Notes: generated from the letters alone by a model not told the origin. A stretch of 64,000 nucleotides of DNA from Apostichopus japonicus (GCF_037975245.1 NC_092568.1:14037501-14101500), one strand, 5' to 3'; counted from the first letter of the stretch, positions 31,801 through 47,333 are shown. Numbers and translations are program-made.

Positions 31801-34800
31801 GTACCGCACATTTGATCGATCGGTATTGCACATTCGATTGATCGGTACCGCACATTCGATTGATCGGTATCGAACATTCGATTGATCGGTGCCGAACATT
31901 GGATTGATCGGTAACGCACATTGGATTGATCGGTATCGCACATTGGATTGATCGGTGCCGAACATTCGATTGATCAGTACTGCACTTTCGATTGATCGGA
32001 CCGCATATTCGATTGGTCGGTACTGAACATTAGATTGATCGCAAAGGCACATTCGATTGATCGGTAATGCACATCCGCACATTCGATTGATCCATACCGC
32101 ACATTCGATCGATCGGTATTGCGCATTCGTTTGATCGGTACCGAACATTAGTTTGATCGGTACCGCACATAAGATTAATAGGTGTCGCATATTCGATTAA
32201 TCGGTGCCGAATATTCGATTGATCGGTACCGCACATTCGATTAATCGGTATTGCGCATTCGTTTGATCGATATCGCACATTCATTTGAACGGTACCGCAC
32301 ATTAGATTGATAGGTATTGCACATTCGATTGATCGGTGCCGAACATTCGATTGATCGGTACCGCACATTCGATTGATTGTACCGCACATTCGATTAATCG
32401 GTATTGCACATCTGCACATTCGATTGATTGATACCGCACATTCGAATGATCGATGCCGCATATTCTATTGATCGGTACTGCACTTTCGATTGATCGGTAC
32501 CGCACATTCGATTGATCGGTATCGCATATTCGATTGATTGGTTCTGAACATTCAATTGATCGGTACCGCACATTCGATTGATCGTTATCGCATATTCGAT
32601 TGATCAATATTGCACATTCACTTGATCGGTACCGCATATTCGATTGGTAGGTACCGAACAGTCGATTGATCGGTACCGAACATTGAATTGATCGGTACTG
32701 CACATTCGATTGATCGGTACCGACATTCGATAGATCGGTACTGAACATTCGATTGATTGATAAGGCACATGCGATTGATCGGTACAGCACATCAACATAT
32801 TCGATTGATCCATACCACACATTTGATGGATCGGTATTGCACATTCGTTTGATCGGTACCAAACATTCTATTGATCGGTAACGCCCATTCGATTGATCGG
32901 TACCGAACACTCGATTGATCGGTAGTGCACATTCGACTAATCTGTACCACATTCGATTGATCGGTACCGCACATCCGCACATTCGATTGTTCCATACCGC
33001 ATATTTGATCGATCGGTACTGCACATTCGATTGATCGTTATCGCACATTTGATGGGTCGGTACTGCACATTCGTATGATCGGTTACTGAACATTCGATTG
33101 ATCGGTACCCCACATTCGATTCATCATTACCGAACAATCGATTGATCGGTCGTGCACATTCGATTGATCGGTACCGAACATTCGATTGATCGGTACCGAA
33201 CATTCGATTGATCGGTACCGCACATTCGATTGATCGGTACCGAACATTCGTTTGATCGGTACCGAACATTCGATTAAACGGTACCAATCATTTGTTTGAT
33301 CGATACCGCACATGCGATTGATCGGTACCAAATATTATATTGATCGGTACCGAACATTCGATTGATCAGTACCGAACATTCGATTGAACGGTACCAATCA
33401 TTCGTTTGATCGATACCGCACATGCGATTGATCGGTACCGAAGATTATATTGATCGGTACCGAACATTCGATTGATCGGTACCGCACATTGGATTGATCG
33501 GTACCAAACATTCGATTGATCGGTATTGCACATTCGATTGATCGGTAAGGCACATTCGATTGATCGGTACCGCACATCTGTACATTCGATTGATCCATAC
33601 CGCACATTTGATCGATCGGTATTGCACATTCGATTGATCGGTACCGCACATTCGATTGATCGGTATCGAACATTCGATTGATCGGTGCCGAACATTCGAT
33701 TGATCGGTAACGCACATTGGACTGATCGGTATCGCACATTCGATTGATCGGTGCCGGACATTCGATTGATCAGTACTGCACATTCGATTGATCGGTACCG
33801 CATATTCGATTGGTCGGTACTGAACATTAGATTGATCGCAAAGGCACATTCGATTGATCGGTAACGCACATCCGCACATTCGATTAATCCATACCGCGCA
33901 TTCAATTGATCGGTATCGTACATTCGATTGATCGGTACCACACATTCTTTTGATAGATATTGTAAATTCGATCGTTTGGTATTGCACATTCAATTGATCG
34001 ATAACGAACATTTCGATATATCGGTAACACACATTCGATTCATCATTACCGAACAATCGATTGATCGGTCGTGCACATTCGATTGATCAGTACCGAACAT
34101 TCGATTGATCAGTACCGCACATTCGATTGATCGGTACCGAACATTTGATTGATCGGTACCGATCATTCGTTTGATCGATACTGCACATGCGATTGATCGG
34201 TACCGAATATTATATTGATCGGTAACGAACATTCGATTGATCGGTACCGCACATTCGATTGATCGGTACCAAACATTCGATTGATCGGTAAGGCACATTC
34301 GATTGATCGGTACCGCACATCTGCACATTCGATTGATCCATACCGCACATTTGATCGATCGGTATTGCACATTCGATTGATCGGTATCGAACATTCGATT
34401 GATCGGTGCCGAACATTCGATTGATCGGTAACGCACATTGGATTGATCGGTATCGCACATTGGATTGATCGGTGCCGGACATTCGATTGATCAGTACTGC
34501 ACATTCGATTGATCGGTCCCTCACTTTCGATTGATCGGCACCGCACATTCGATTGATCGCTACCACACATTCGATTCATCGGTACCGAACATTCGATTGA
34601 TCGGTACTGCACATTAGATTGATCGGTACGGTAATTTCGATTGATCCGTACCGCATTTTCGATTGATCGGTACCGCACATTCGATTGATAGGTACCGCAC
34701 ATTCGATTGATCGATAACTCATTTCATATCGATCGATACCGCACATTCGATTGATCGGTACCGCACATTCGATTGATCACCACGGCAACTTCGATTGATC

Positions 34801-34933
34801 ACTTCGGCACATTCGATTAATCGGCACCGCACATTGGATCGAAAGGTACCGAATATTCGATTGATCGGTACCAAACATTCAATTGATCGGTACTGCACAT
34901 TCCATTGATCGGTACCGCACATTCGATTGATCA
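31801..34933 (+). repeat. Higher-order repeat unit, copy 2 (3,133 bp)
   Basis: Starts at the same GTACCGCACATTTGATCG landmark. Landmarks at 31,801, 32,190, 33,989 and 34,702 recur exactly 3,133 bases later (where copy 3 extends). Few single-base differences from copy 3 were seen by eye (for example GAAGATTATATTG against GAATATTATATTG at about 33,440 and 36,573). Confidence 0.9.
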
Positions 34934-37671
34934 GTACCGCACATTTGATCGATCGGTATTGCACATTCGATTGATCGGTACCGCACATTCGATTGATCGG
35001 TATCGAACATTCGATTGATCGGTGCCGAACATTGGATTGATCGGTAACGCACATTGGATTGATCGGTATCGCACATTGGATTGATCGGTGCCGAACATTC
35101 GATTGATCAGTACTGCACTTTCGATTGATCGGACCGCATATTCGATTGGTCGGTACTGAACATTAGATTGATCGCAAAGGCACATTCGATTGATCGGTAA
35201 TGCACATCCGCACATTCGATTGATCCATACCGCACATTCGATCGATCGGTATTGCGCATTCGTTTGATCGGTACCGAACATTAGTTTGATCGGTACCGCA
35301 CATAAGATTAATAGGTGTCGCATATTCGATTAATCGGTGCCGAATATTCGATTGATCGGTACCGCACATTCGATTAATCGGTATTGCGCATTCGTTTGAT
35401 CGATATCGCACATTCATTTGAACGGTACCGCACATTAGATTGATAGGTATTGCACATTCGATTGATCGGTGCCGAACATTCGATTGATCGGTACCGCACA
35501 TTCGATTGATTGTACCGCACATTCGATTAATCGGTATTGCACATCTGCACATTCGATTGATTGATACCGCACATTCGAATGATCGATGCCGCATATTCTA
35601 TTGATCGGTACTGCACTTTCGATTGATCGGTACCGCACATTCGATTGATCGGTATCGCATATTCGATTGATTGGTTCTGAACATTCAATTGATCGGTACC
35701 GCACATTCGATTGATCGTTATCGCATATTCGATTGATCAATATTGCACATTCACTTGATCGGTACCGCATATTCGATTGGTAGGTACCGAACAGTCGATT
35801 GATCGGTACCGAACATTGAATTGATCGGTACTGCACATTCGATTGATCGGTACCGACATTCGATAGATCGGTACTGAACATTCGATTGATTGATAAGGCA
35901 CATGCGATTGATCGGTACAGCACATCAACATATTCGATTGATCCATACCACACATTTGATGGATCGGTATTGCACATTCGTTTGATCGGTACCAAACATT
36001 CTATTGATCGGTAACGCCCATTCGATTGATCGGTACCGAACACTCGATTGATCGGTAGTGCACATTCGACTAATCTGTACCACATTCGATTGATCGGTAC
36101 CGCACATCCGCACATTCGATTGTTCCATACCGCATATTTGATCGATCGGTACTGCACATTCGATTGATCGTTATCGCACATTTGATGGGTCGGTACTGCA
36201 CATTCGTATGATCGGTTACTGAACATTCGATTGATCGGTACCCCACATTCGATTCATCATTACCGAACAATCGATTGATCGGTCGTGCACATTCGATTGA
36301 TCGGTACCGAACATTCGATTGATCGGTACCGAACATTCGATTGATCGGTACCGCACATTCGATTGATCGGTACCGAACATTCGTTTGATCGGTACCGAAC
36401 ATTCGATTAAACGGTACCAATCATTTGTTTGATCGATACCGCACATGCGATTGATCGGTACCAAATATTATATTGATCGGTACCGAACATTCGATTGATC
36501 AGTACCGAACATTCGATTGAACGGTACCAATCATTCGTTTGATCGATACCGCACATGCGATTGATCGGTACCGAATATTATATTGATCGGTACCGAACAT
36601 TCGATTGATCGGTACCGCACATTGGATTGATCGGTACCAAACATTCGATTGATCGGTATTGCACATTCGATTGATCGGTAAGGCACATTCGATTGATCGG
36701 TACCGCACATCTGTACATTCGATTGATCCATACCGCACATTTGATCGATCGGTATTGCACATTCGATTGATCGGTACCGCACATTCGATTGATCGGTATC
36801 GAACATTCGATTGATCGGTGCCGAACATTCGATTGATCGGTAACGCACATTGGATTGATCGGTATCGCACATTCGATTGATCGGTGCCGGACATTCGATT
36901 GATCAGTACTGCACATTCGATTGATCGGTACCGCATATTCGATTGGTCGGTACTGAACATTAGATTGATCGCAAAGGCACATTCGATTGATCGGTAACGC
37001 ACATCCGCACATTCGATTAATCCATACCGCGCATTCAATTGATCGGTATCGTACATTCGATTGATCGGTACCACACATTCTTTTGATAGATATTGTAAAT
37101 TCGATCGTTTGGTATTGCACATTCAATTGATCGATAACGAACATTTCGATATATCGGTAACACACATTCGATTCATCATTACCGAACAATCGATTGATCG
37201 GTCGTGCACATTCGATTGATCAGTACCGAACATTCGATTGATCAGTACCGCACATTCGATTGATCGGTACCGAACATTTGATTGATCGGTACCGATCATT
37301 CGTTTGATCGATACTGCACATGCGATTGATCGGTACCGAATATTATATTGATCGGTAACGAACATTCGATTGATCGGTACCGCACATTCGATTGATCGGT
37401 ACCAAACATTCGATTGATCGGTAAGGCACATTCGATATATCGGTACCGCACATCTGCACATTCGATTGATCCATACCGCACATTTGATCGATCGGTATTG
37501 CACATTCGATTGATCGGTATCGAACATTCGATTGATCGGTGCCGAACATTCGATTGATCGGTAACGCACATTGGATTGATCGGTATCGCACATTGGATTG
37601 ATCGGTGCCGGACATTCGATTGATCAGTACTGCACATTCGATTGATCGGTCCCTCACTTTCGATTGATCGG
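34934..37671 (+). repeat. Higher-order repeat unit, copy 3 (partial, about 2,738 bp)
   Basis: Follows copy 2 without a gap and matches it to about 37,671 (TCCCTCACTTTCGATTGATCGG), after which the variants no longer correspond. The final roughly 395 bp of the unit is absent. Confidence 0.9.
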
Positions 37672-40600
37672 AATCGCACATTCGATTGATCGCTAACGCA
37701 TATTCGATTGATCGGTACCGAACATTCGACTGATCAGTACCACATATTCGATTGATCGCTACCGCACTTTCGATTGATCGATATCGCACATTCGTGTGAA
37801 CGGTACCGCACCTTCGATTGATCGGTACCGAACATTCGGTTTATCAATACAGCACATTCAATTGATCGGTACCGCACATTCGATTCATCGGTACCGCACA
37901 TTCGATTCATCGGTACAGAACATTCGATTCATCGGTACATCACTTCATATCGATCGGTTTCGCACATTCGATTGATCTGTACTGCACATTCGATTGATCG
38001 GAACCACACATTCGATTCAGCGTTCCCGAACATTCGATTGATCGGTACAGCACATTCAATTGATCGGTACCGCACATTCGATTGATCGTTAACGAAAATT
38101 CCATTGATTAGTACTGTACATTCGATTGACCGGTACCGAACATTCGATTGATCGGTACCGCACATTCAATTGATCCGAACCGCACATTCGATTGATCGGT
38201 ATTGCAGATTCGATTAATCGGTACCGCGAATTCGAATGATTGGTACGAAATTCGATTGATTGGTACTGCACATTCGATTGATCGGTACCGCACATTCGAT
38301 TGATCGGTACCGAACATTCGATTCATCGGTACCGAACATTCGATTGATCGGTACTGCAAATTAGATTGATCGGTACGGTATTTTCGATTGGTCGGTACAG
38401 CACATTCGATTGATCGATACAGAACATTCGATTGATCGGTACTGCATATTCTATTGATCAGTATCGCACATGCGTTTGATCGGTATAGCACATAAATTGA
38501 TCGGTACCGCACAATCATCTGATCGGTACCGCGCATTCGATTGCTCGTACCGCATATTCGATTGATCGGTACCGCAAATTCGATTGATCGGTACCACACG
38601 TTTGATTCAACAGTACCGAACATTCGATACATCGCTACCGAACAACTGATTGATCGGTATCGCTCATTCGATTGATCGGTAACACACATTCGATTGATTG
38701 GTACCGCACCTTCGATTGATCGGTACAGAACATTCGTTTCATCGGTACCGAACATTCGATTGATCGGTATCGCTCATTCGATTAATCGGTACCGAACATT
38801 CGATTCATCGGTACCGAACATTCGATTGATCGGTACTGCACATTTGGTTGATCGGTACCGCACATTTAATTGATCGATATCGGACATTCGATTGCTCGGT
38901 ACCGAATATTCGATTGATCGGTATCGTACTTCGATTGATCGGTATCGCACATTCGACTGATCGGTAACACACATTCGACTGATCGGTACCGCACATTCGA
39001 TTGATCAGTACCGCACATTCGATTGATCGGTACCGCACATTCGGTTGATCCGCACCGCACATTTAATTGATCATTACCGAACATTCGATTGATCGGTACC
39101 GAACATTCGATTGGTCGGTACCGAACACTCGATTGATCGGTATCGTACATTCGATTGATCGGTACCGCACATTCGATTGATGGGTATCGTAAATTCGCTA
39201 TTGGTATTGCACATTCGATAGATCGGTACCACAAATTCGATTCATCGGTACCGAACATTCAATTGATCGTTACTGTACATTAGATTGATCGGTACGGTAA
39301 TTTCGATTTGTCGGTACAGCACATTCAATTGACCGGTAAAGAACATTCGATTGATCGGTACCGCATATTCGATTGATCAGTATCTCAAATACGTTTGATC
39401 GGTATAGGACATAAATTTGATCGGTACCGCACAATCATCTAATCGATACCGAACATTCGATTGGTCTGTTCCCCACATTCGATTGATCGGTACCGCACAT
39501 TCGATTGATCGGTACCTCACATTCGATTGATCGGTGCCGCACACTCGATTGATCGGTACCGAACATGCGATTGGTCGGTACCGAACATTCGATTGATCAG
39601 TACCGCACATTCGATTGATCGGTATCGCACATTCGATTGATCGGTACTGCACATTCGATGATCGGTACAGCACATTCGATTGATCGGTACAGAAATTTCG
39701 ATTGATCGGTACCGAACATTCGATTCATCGGTATCGCACATTCGATTGATCACTACCGCATATTCGATTGATCGATACCACACATTCGATTGATCGATAG
39801 CGCACATTCGATTGATCGGTACCACATATTCGATTGATCGCTACCACATATTCGATTGATCGGTACCGAACATTCGATTGATCGGTACTGCAAATTAGAT
39901 TGATCGGTACGGTATTTTCAATTTGTCCTTACAGCATATTCGATTGATCGGTACCGCATATTCTCTTGATCAGTATCGCACATGCGTTTGATCAGTATAG
40001 CACAAAAATTTGATCGGTACCGCACAACCATCTGATCGATACCGCACATTCGATTGCTCGTACCGCACATTCGATCGATCGGTAACGCAGATTCGATTGA
40101 TCGGTACCAACCATTCCATTCATCAGTACCGAACATTCGTTTGATCGGTAACGCACATTCGATTGATCGGTAATGAACATTGGATTCATCGGTATACTGT
40201 ACATTCGATTGATCGGTACGACACATTCGATTGATCGGTATTGTACATTCGTTTGATCGGTATCGAACATTCATTTGATCGGTACCGCTCATTCGATTGA
40301 TCGGTACCGAACATTTGATTGATCAGTCACGAACATTCGATTGATCGGTACTAAACATTTGATGCATCGGTACCGCACATTCGATTGATCGGTATACTGC
40401 ACATTCGTTTGATAGGTACCGCATATTCGATTGATCGGTATCGCACATTCGATTGATCGGTATCGCATATTCGATTGATCGGTACCGCACATTTAATTCA
40501 TCGGTATCGAACATTTGGTTGATCGGTATCGCACATTCGATTGATCTTACTGAACCATAGATTGATCAATACTGCACATTCGATTGATCGGTATCGCAAA

Positions 40601-43600
40601 AATCGATTGATCGGTACCGCACATTCCATTAACCGATACTAAACATTCCATTGATCGGTACCGCAAATTCCAATGATCGGTACCGAAATATCGATTGATC
40701 GGTATCGCATATTCGATTGATCGGTAACACACATTCGATTGATCGGTACCACACATTCGATTTATCGGTACCGAACATTCGATTCATTGGTACCGAACAT
40801 TCGATTGATCGGTATCGCACATTCGATTGATGGGTATCGTAATTCGATTGATCGGTACCAAACATTCGATTAATCGGTACCGATCATTTGATTGATCTGG
40901 ACAGCACATTCGATTGATCGTTGCCGCACATTTGATTTATCGGTACCGAACATTCGATTGATCAATTACGCACATTCGATTGATCGGTACCGAACATTCC
41001 ATTTATCGGTAACGAATATACGATTTATCGGTACAGAACATTCGATTCATCAGTACCGAACATTCAATTGATCGGTACCGAACATTCGATTGATCGGTAT
41101 CGCACATTCGATTGATCGGTACAGAACATTCGATTGATCGGTTCCGCACATTCGATTGATCGTTATCGCACATTCGATTGATCGCTACCGCATATTCGAT
41201 TGATCGGTACCACACATTCGATTGATCGGTACCTTAATTTCGATTAGTCGGTACCACACATTTGATTGATCAGTACCGCACATTGAATTGATCGGTATCG
41301 CACATATGATTGATCGGTACCGCAAATTCGATTGATCGGTACAGCACATTCAATAAATCGGTACAGAACATTCGAGTGATTGGTACCGTACATTCGATTG
41401 AGCGGTGCAGCACATTCGATTGATCGGTACCGCACATTCGATTGATCGGTACTGCACAATAGATTGATCGGTACGGTAATTTCGATTGGTCGGTACAGCA
41501 CATTCGATTAGTCAGTACAGAACATTCGATTGATCTGTACCGCAAATTCTATTGATCAGTATCGCACATAGTTACGTTTGATCGGTATACCACATAAATT
41601 TGATCGGAAACGCACAATCATCTGATCGGTACCGCACATTCGATTGATCGGTACCGAACATTTCATTGATGGGTACTGCACATTCGATGGATCGGTACCG
41701 AACATTCAATTGATCCGTATTTCACATTCGATTGATCGGTACCTCACTCGATTGATCGGTGTCGCATATTCGATTGATCAGTATGGCACATTCGATTGAT
41801 CGGTAAGGAACATTCGATTGATCGGTATCGAACATTCGATTGATCGGTACCAAAAATTCGCTTGATCGGTACCGCACATTCGAATGATCGGTACCACACA
41901 TTCCACGTACCACACATTCGATTGATTCGGTACCACACATTCCACGTACCACACAAATTAATTGATTGGTACCGAACATTCGTTTGATCGGCACCGAACA
42001 TTCAATTGATCGGTATCGCACATTCATTTGATCGGTACCGCACATTCGATTGATCGGTATCGCACATTCGATTGATCGGTATCGCACATTCGATTGATCG
42101 GTACCGAACAATAATTGATTGATCGGTACCGAACATTCGATTGATCGGTACAGCACATTCGAATGATCGGTACCACACATTCCACGTACCACACATTCGA
42201 ATGATCGGTACCACACATTCCATGTACCACACATTCGATTGATTGGTACCGAACATTCGATTGATCGGTACTGCACAATCTATTGATCGGAACCGAACAT
42301 TCGTTGATCGGCATCGCACATTGAATTGATCGGTACCGAGCATTCAATTGACCGATACCGCACTTTCGATTGATCGGTACCGAACATTCGATTGATCCAT
42401 ACCGCACATTCGATTGATTGGTATCGCACACTGGATTGATCGGTACCGCACATTACTTTAATCGGTACGAAACATTCGATTGATCGATACCGCACATTCC
42501 ATTGATCGATACCGCACATTCCATTGATCGGTACCGAACATTCGATTCATATGTACCCCACATTTGGTTGATCGGAACAGCACATTCGATTGATCGGTAC
42601 AGCACATAAGATTGATCGATACCGCACATTCGATTGATCGATACCACACATTCGATTGATCGATAACGCACATTCGATTAATCGGTACCCCACATTCGAT
42701 TGATCGGTACCGCACAATCGATTGATCGGTACTGCAAATTCGATTGATCGGTACCGAACATTCGATTGATCGATACTGAACATTCGACTGATCGGTATCG
42801 CACATTCATTTGATCGGTATCGCACATTCACTTGATCAGTAACGCACATTTCATTAATCGGTACGGGAAATTCGATTGATCGGTACCTCACTTTCGATTG
42901 ATCGGTACCGCACATTCCAATGATCGGTACCACACATTCCACGTATTGACCGATACCGAACATTCGATTGATCGGTACTGAACATTCAATTGATCGGTAT
43001 CGCACATAACATTAATCGGTAGGAACATTCGATTGATCGGTACCTCACTTTCGATTGATCGGTACCGTACATTGGTTTGATCGGTACCGCACATTCGATT
43101 GATCGGTACTGCATATTCGATTGATCGGTACCTTACATTCGATTGATCGGTACCTTAATTTCGATTGGTCGGTTCTTTACATTCGATTGATCGGTACCTT
43201 AATTTCGATTGGTCGGTTCTTTACATTCGATTGATCGGTACCGTAAGATCGATTGATCGGTACCGCACATTCGAATGATCGGTACCACACATTCGATTGA
43301 TTGGTACCGAACATTCGATTGTTCGGTACTGAACATTCAATTGATCGGTATCGCACATTCATTTGATCGGTATCGCACATTCATTTGATCGGTACCGCAC
43401 ATTCGATTGTTCGGTATCGCAAATTCACTTGATCGGTAACGCACATTACATTAATCGGTACGGAACATTCGATTGATCGGTACCGAACATTCGATTGATC
43501 GGTACTGCACATTCAATTGTTCGGTACAGAAAATTCGATTGATCGGTTCCGCAAATTCAATAATCGTTATCGCACATTCGATTGATCGCTACCGCATATT

Positions 43601-44581
43601 CGATTGATCCGTATCGCACATATGATTGATCGGTACCTCACATTCGAATGATCGGTACCACACTTTCGATTGATTGGTACCGAACATTCGATTAATCGGT
43701 ACTGAACATTCAATTGATCGGTATCGCACAAGCATTTGATCGGTACCGCACATTCGATTGATCGGTATCGTACATTCGATTGATCGGTACCGAACATTCG
43801 ATTCAACGGTACCAAACATTTGGTTGATCGGTACCGCAACTTCGATTCATCGGTACCGAACATTATATTGATCGATACTGCACATTCGATTGATCGGTAT
43901 CGTACATTCGAAAGATCGGTACGGCACATTCCATTAATTAGTACCGAACATTCGATTGATCGGTACCGAACATTCGCATGATCGGTACTGCACATTCGAT
44001 TGATCGGTATCGCACATTCGATTGATCGGTACAGAACATTCGATTGATCGGTTCCGCACAATCAATAATCGTTATCGCACATTTGATTGATCGCTACTGC
44101 ATATTCGATTGATCGGTACCACACCTTCGATTGATCGGTACCTTAATTTCGATTGGTCGGTACTGAACATTTGATTGATCAGTACCGCACATTCGATTGA
44201 TCCGTATCGCACATATGATTGATCGGTACCGCATATTCGATTGATCGGTACAACACATTCGATTGGTCGATACAGAACATTCGATTGATCGGTATCGCAC
44301 ATTCGTTGATTGGTACCGCACATTGCATTGATCGGTATAGAACATCCAATTAATCGATACCGCACATTCGATTGATTCGTACCACACATTCGATTGATCG
44401 GTACCGCACATTCGATTGATCGGTACCGAACGTTCGATTCATCGATACTACACATTCGATTGATCGGTACCGAACGTTCGATTCATCGGTACCAAACATT
44501 TTGTTGATCGGTTTCGCACATTCGATTGATCGGTACTGAACATTTAATTGATCGATACTGCACATTCGATTGATTGGTACC

Positions 44582-45285
44582 CAGTGTTCGACTTATGGCG
44601 AAAAAATTGCATAGCAACAAATTTCGACAATTGCTATACAATATTTTTGTTGCATAGCAGTTCCCCAATATTGAATAGCAGTTTTGAAATTACCATAAAA
44701 CGGACCAAATGTTGGCGATCAATGTATTAACTAGAAAATGTTTGTTTATTATTATTATTATTTATACTAGTGTTGCTACGGTAATCGTTTTCAATATCGG
44801 TATCGGCCGATATTTGCAATATCGGCAGCATATCGGTATCGGTAAAATTTTGCCTAATTGCCGATAACAGCAAACCGATATTGAACTTTTCTTTTTAACA
44901 GCAGAGCTACCTGTACTTATTTATAGTTGCAATGATTTGTTAATCTGCCCAAGACGATCCATTTCTTTAGCGTCAGTTAAACTCAGATTCATTTTCGATT
45001 AATATCCATGGAAACCTGACTCTCCGTAACATCTAAAAACACGTCTACGGCGAGAGAATATAACCAATGACCTTCGTGAACCTTGGCCTACACGCAGCAT
45101 AAGTGCAGCATATATACACTGTACTAACCATTCATTTCCTCAAAGGCCTCCGTTGAAAACCTTGAACATGATGCATACAGTAACTGCTCAGTTTCAGCAG
45201 TGTTGGAAAACCTTGTTCAATTTCCCGCGAACACACTGCCGATTTCCCGCCGGTGTTCGCCTGCCTAGCACGCGTAACGTGCGAG
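44582..45285 (+). other. Part of the spacer present once only
   Basis: This 704-bp piece is not repeated in the inverted copy at 47.3-48.2 kb. It contains a (TTA)n run near 44,748-44,762, CAGTGTTG motifs at about 45,197, and paired CATAGCAAC / GTTGCATAG motifs near 44,610-44,655 that could fold. No gene was recognised. Confidence 0.6.
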
Positions 45286-46140
45286 CATAAAGGCGTGGTG
45301 TCCAGGGGCCCGTCTTAGGGCTATGGTGGGGTCATGAGGTAGAACCCCTCGTGGGGATCCTGGGGGCGAAAGCCCCCGAAAATTGTTGTCATTTTTTGCG
45401 ATGTCTGGCGATGAAAAAATTCGCAGTTGAGGATGCAAAATACTGACAACTTTTTTTATTTAAATTGTCACGAAACTGATGAAAATTTTAAAATGACAAG
45501 TTAAAGTAGCTATATTATGTTATAAAATGAAAAGAGATTTAATCTGTCTTTCAATCTTTAAAAAGTGCAACTTACAAAACTTCCGATATTATGAAACAAA
45601 CAACGTTCAGCAAAGCCCCGTTTCTAGACTGCCTAACAATGAATAGCGTGCACTATGCGTACATTTTTACAACTGCAGCGTTTAACCCTATACCCAACTA
45701 TTGTACCACGGTACATGTGCTGCGAATTTGCCCAGGTACCTTCCCAACAACTGTGAGCTCATCCCCTGTGTAACACCTGTTTGTTAACATTTTTTTGGCA
45801 CGTTGCCAGGGAACCTTTTAGTTACGTGAGATCCGTAACCGCCGAGGTGGTTAGGCTATTTGCTTTACACTTAACTATGGTAGGATATTATTTTTTCAAT
45901 TTTTTTTTCGCTATACGGTCAAGTGAATAAGTTGTACATTGAGTATAAACTCAATAAATTATAACTTCTACATTGTGATCGACAGTTCGTAAGTTAAGGT
46001 TTGAGTGTTTGCTCCCAAATCTGACTAGGAATTTGTATCGCACAAATCGGCACAATGTGCGATGCTGATTTGGAAACGTCTCGCAAGTTTGTCGTTTTGG
46101 ATCGCATTTTGCGATGCGATACCGGAAAAATCGAACACTG
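44582..46140 (+). mobile_element. Transposon-like spacer (hAT-like ends), 1,559 bp
   Basis: The satellite stops at CAGTGTTCGACTTATGGCG and resumes right after ...AAAAATCGAACACTG, so the spacer has 10-bp inverted ends CAGTGTTCGA / TCGAACACTG. CAGTG starts are typical of hAT elements, but no 8-bp target duplication is visible in the flanking repeats. No transposase is encoded: the two short frames at 45,591-45,773 and 45,951-46,250 have no domain. Internal ATCGGTATCGG motifs (44,797-44,860) and TATCGCACAAATCGGCAC (46,036 region) echo the satellite. A CGGGGGCTTTCGCCCCC-like hairpin (inverse orientation) lies near 45,362-45,378. Confidence 0.55.
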
Positions 46141-46141
46141 T
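45286..46141 (+). repeat. Left arm of an 856-bp inverted repeat
   Basis: From CATAAAGGCGTGGTGTCC to GAACACTGT. It is inverted at 47,334-48,190. By eye the arms differ at three positions (for example CTATTG against CTACTG and GATGCTG against GATATTG) and by one base in a T run (9 against 10), which is more than 99% identity. Confidence 0.9.
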
Positions 46142-46503
46142 CTATATATCGGTACCGCACAACCGTTTTATCGGTCCCGCACAATCGATTTATCGGTATC
46201 GCACTTTCGATTAATCGGTACCGCACATTCGATTTATCGGTACCGCACATTCGATTTATCAGTATCGCACAATCGATTTATCGGTACCGCACATTCGATT
46301 TATCGGTACTGCACATTCGATTTACCGGTACGGTACATCTATTTATCGGTAAAGCACATTCGATTGATCGGTACCGCACATTCGATGTATCAGTATCGCA
46401 CATTCGATTGATCGGTCCCGCAAAATCGATTTATCGGTACCGCAAAATCGATTTATCGGTATCGCACATTCTATTTTTCGGTACCGCACATTCGATTTAT
46501 AGG
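46142..46503 (+). repeat. 22-bp satellite, subfamily C block, forward, inside the inverted repeat
   Basis: About 16 monomers with core TTCGATTTATCGGTACCG. Compared with subfamily A the ATTGATC is ATTTATC, which removes the GATC site and opens the plus-strand frames. Confidence 0.9.
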
Positions 46504-47333
46504 AATGTTTGGTACCGATCAATCGAATTTTCCGTACCGATTAATGGAATGTGCGGTACCGATCAATCGAATGTGCATGACCGATCAATCGAATTTGTGA
46601 TACCGATCAATCGAATGTGCAGTACGGATCAAACGAATATGCGATACCGATCAATCGAATGTGCGGTACCGATCCATCGAATGATAAATACCGATGAATC
46701 GAATGTGCGGTACCGATAAATCGAATGTGCAGTACCCATCTATGTAGTGTGCGGTACCGATCGAACGAATGTGCGGTCCCGATCAATCGAATTTGAGGTA
46801 CCGATCAACCAAATGTTCGGTACCGATCCATCGAATGTGCAGTACCCATCAATGGAATGTTCGATATCGATCAATTGAATGTTCGATATCGATCAATCGA
46901 ATGTTTGGTACCGATCAATCAAATTTGCGATACCGATCAATCGAATGTTCGGAACCGATCAATGGTATGTGCGTTACCGATCAATCAAATGAGTGTTAAC
47001 GATCAATAGAATGTGCGATACCGATCGATCGAAGGTGCGGTTCAGATCAATCGAAGGTTCGGTACCGATCAATCGAATGTGCAATATCGATCAATCGAAT
47101 GTTCCGTACCGATCAATTGATTGTGCGGTACGGATCAATCGAATGTTCGGTACCGATCCATCGAATGTTCAGTACCGATCAATCGAATGTGCGGTACTGA
47201 TCAATCAATAGTTCGGTACCGATCGAATCGAATGTGCTGTACCGATCAACGGAATGTTCGGTATCGATCGAATCAAATGTGCGGTACCGATCAGTTGAAT
47301 ATTCCGTACCGATTAATGGAATGTGCGGTACCA
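46504..47333 (-). repeat. 22-bp satellite, subfamily A block, reverse, inside the inverted repeat
   Basis: About 38 monomers reading GGTACCGATCAATCGAATGT. The switch from forward C to reverse A occurs at GATTTATAGGAATGTTTGG near 46,494-46,512, so the loop between the two arms is not itself symmetric: the two sides belong to different subfamilies. Confidence 0.9.

Larger units (their letters stand above)
26491..44581 (+). repeat. 22-bp satellite, subfamily A, main 18 kb block, forward
   Basis: Roughly 820 monomers of 22 bp with core TTCGATTGATCGGTACCG then CACA or AACA. Each typical monomer has three CpG sites, one GATC and one GGTACC. Variants (ATTGATC, TTCATC, GTATCG, GTACAG) are interspersed, and occasional indels of one to several bases shift the phase. 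Minus-strand frames stay open through long stretches only because the monomer lacks stops in that direction. From about 37.7 to 44.6 kb the block shows less obvious higher-order order than the 28-37 kb part. Confidence 0.95.

Noticed and set aside
25117-44581. CRISPR array
   Set aside because: The 22-bp repeats are contiguous with no unique spacers of regular length, no cas genes are nearby, and the context is eukaryotic.
45591-45773. 60-codon frame duplicated at 47,703-47,885 (identical products)
   Set aside because: The duplication is explained by the 856-bp inverted arms. The frame is short, has no domain, and its conservation simply tracks the recent DNA duplication.
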